Of a stretch of DNA of 59,437 bases, positions 59,404 through 59,437 are shown piece after piece. Position 1 is the first letter of the stretch; every line of letters starts with the position of its first letter. The stretch comes from an uncultured Actinomycetes bacterium. Its GTDB lineage: Bacteria > Actinomycetota > Thermoleophilia > Solirubrobacterales > 70-9. The stretch is from assembly GCA_937907435.1 (NCBI GenBank), contig CALCIA010000227.1, positions 1 to 59,437 on the forward strand. The letters run 5' to 3'. The notes beneath the pieces are model-generated. The model searched no databases. It was not told the origin of the DNA and saw nothing but the letters and a program-made list of their open reading frames with translations. The translations under genes and the position numbers were made by a program.

Positions 59404-59437
59404 GGGGAAGGACCCGCCCCTCTCGCCACGGCCCGGG

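Overview
The window is about 59 kb of high-GC DNA with dense coding, frequent ATGA/GTGA start-stop overlaps and many GTG/TTG starts. This points to an actinomycetote. The mix of amphi-Trp, SHOCT, DUF7144-like and DUF6325-like proteins, Ser/Glu-rich sugar-type binding lipoproteins and a MalT-like LuxR regulator suggests the Thermoleophilia (Solirubrobacterales and relatives). That placement is inference from gene content; no rRNA or taxonomic marker is present.

Region 1 (80-8372) looks like an envelope or stress gene set. It holds a flippase-like membrane protein, two SHOCT proteins, a multi-pass membrane protein, a DUF6325-like protein, an ATP-dependent LuxR/MalT-type regulator, a SpoIIAA/STAS-like protein, a small membrane protein, a diacylglycerol-kinase-like enzyme and an amphi-Trp protein. 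A 22-bp element of shared sequence lies upstream of the start of several of these genes. Region 2 (8373-9569) is a gene-poor stretch with two copies of a 43-bp hairpin repeat, followed by a dihydrofolate-reductase-like gene.

Region 3 (9631-32773) is a large catabolic cluster. A glyoxalase-fold protein diverges from a CoA-ester operon: CitE-like lyase, MaoC hydratase, MmgE/PrpD protein, acyl-CoA dehydrogenase, quinone-oxidoreductase-like protein, second CitE-like lyase and CaiB-type CoA transferase. It continues without a break into HyuA and HyuB (hydantoinase/oxoprolinase), an isochorismatase-fold amidohydrolase, an RpiR regulator, an OsmC protein and an MFS transporter. A second transcription unit carries a CUT2-type ABC transporter, a luciferase-like monooxygenase, an old-yellow-enzyme/FAD fusion and an Asp/Glu-racemase-fold protein. 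Both units start behind the same two-site operator (TGCAA-N4-TTGCA), so they probably form one RpiR-controlled regulon for uptake, ring or amide opening, and CoA-ester cleavage of an unidentified compound. An Lrp regulator diverges from AceE-like E1 and E2 genes, followed by an amidase (32780-38341).

Region 4 (about 39.0-47.3 kb) is foreign in character. A complete tRNA-Trp gene lies at 47209-47282, and a 44-bp perfect copy of its 3' half lies at 39581-39624. Between them is a roughly 7.6-kb island of visibly lower GC. It encodes an Mrr-nuclease/STAND NTPase, an OLD-type ATPase-TOPRIM nuclease with a KTSC partner, an HNH-like protein and a HEPN/MNT toxin-antitoxin pair, and no integrase. This is a probable defence island. 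Just left of it are a broken DUF6883-like gene and a remnant of a second MNT gene.

Region 5 (47307-58274) has a GNAT acetyltransferase and a PucR-type regulator that diverges, across a perfect 10-bp-arm palindrome, from a second CUT2-type transporter operon: binding lipoprotein, acyl-CoA synthetase, double ATPase, two permeases, SMP-30 lactonase, fumarylacetoacetase-type hydrolase and cyclase-family hydrolase. The right edge (58275-59437) holds a third copy of the hairpin repeat, a glyoxalase-fold gene, a frameshifted cupin gene and a short GC-rich tandem repeat.
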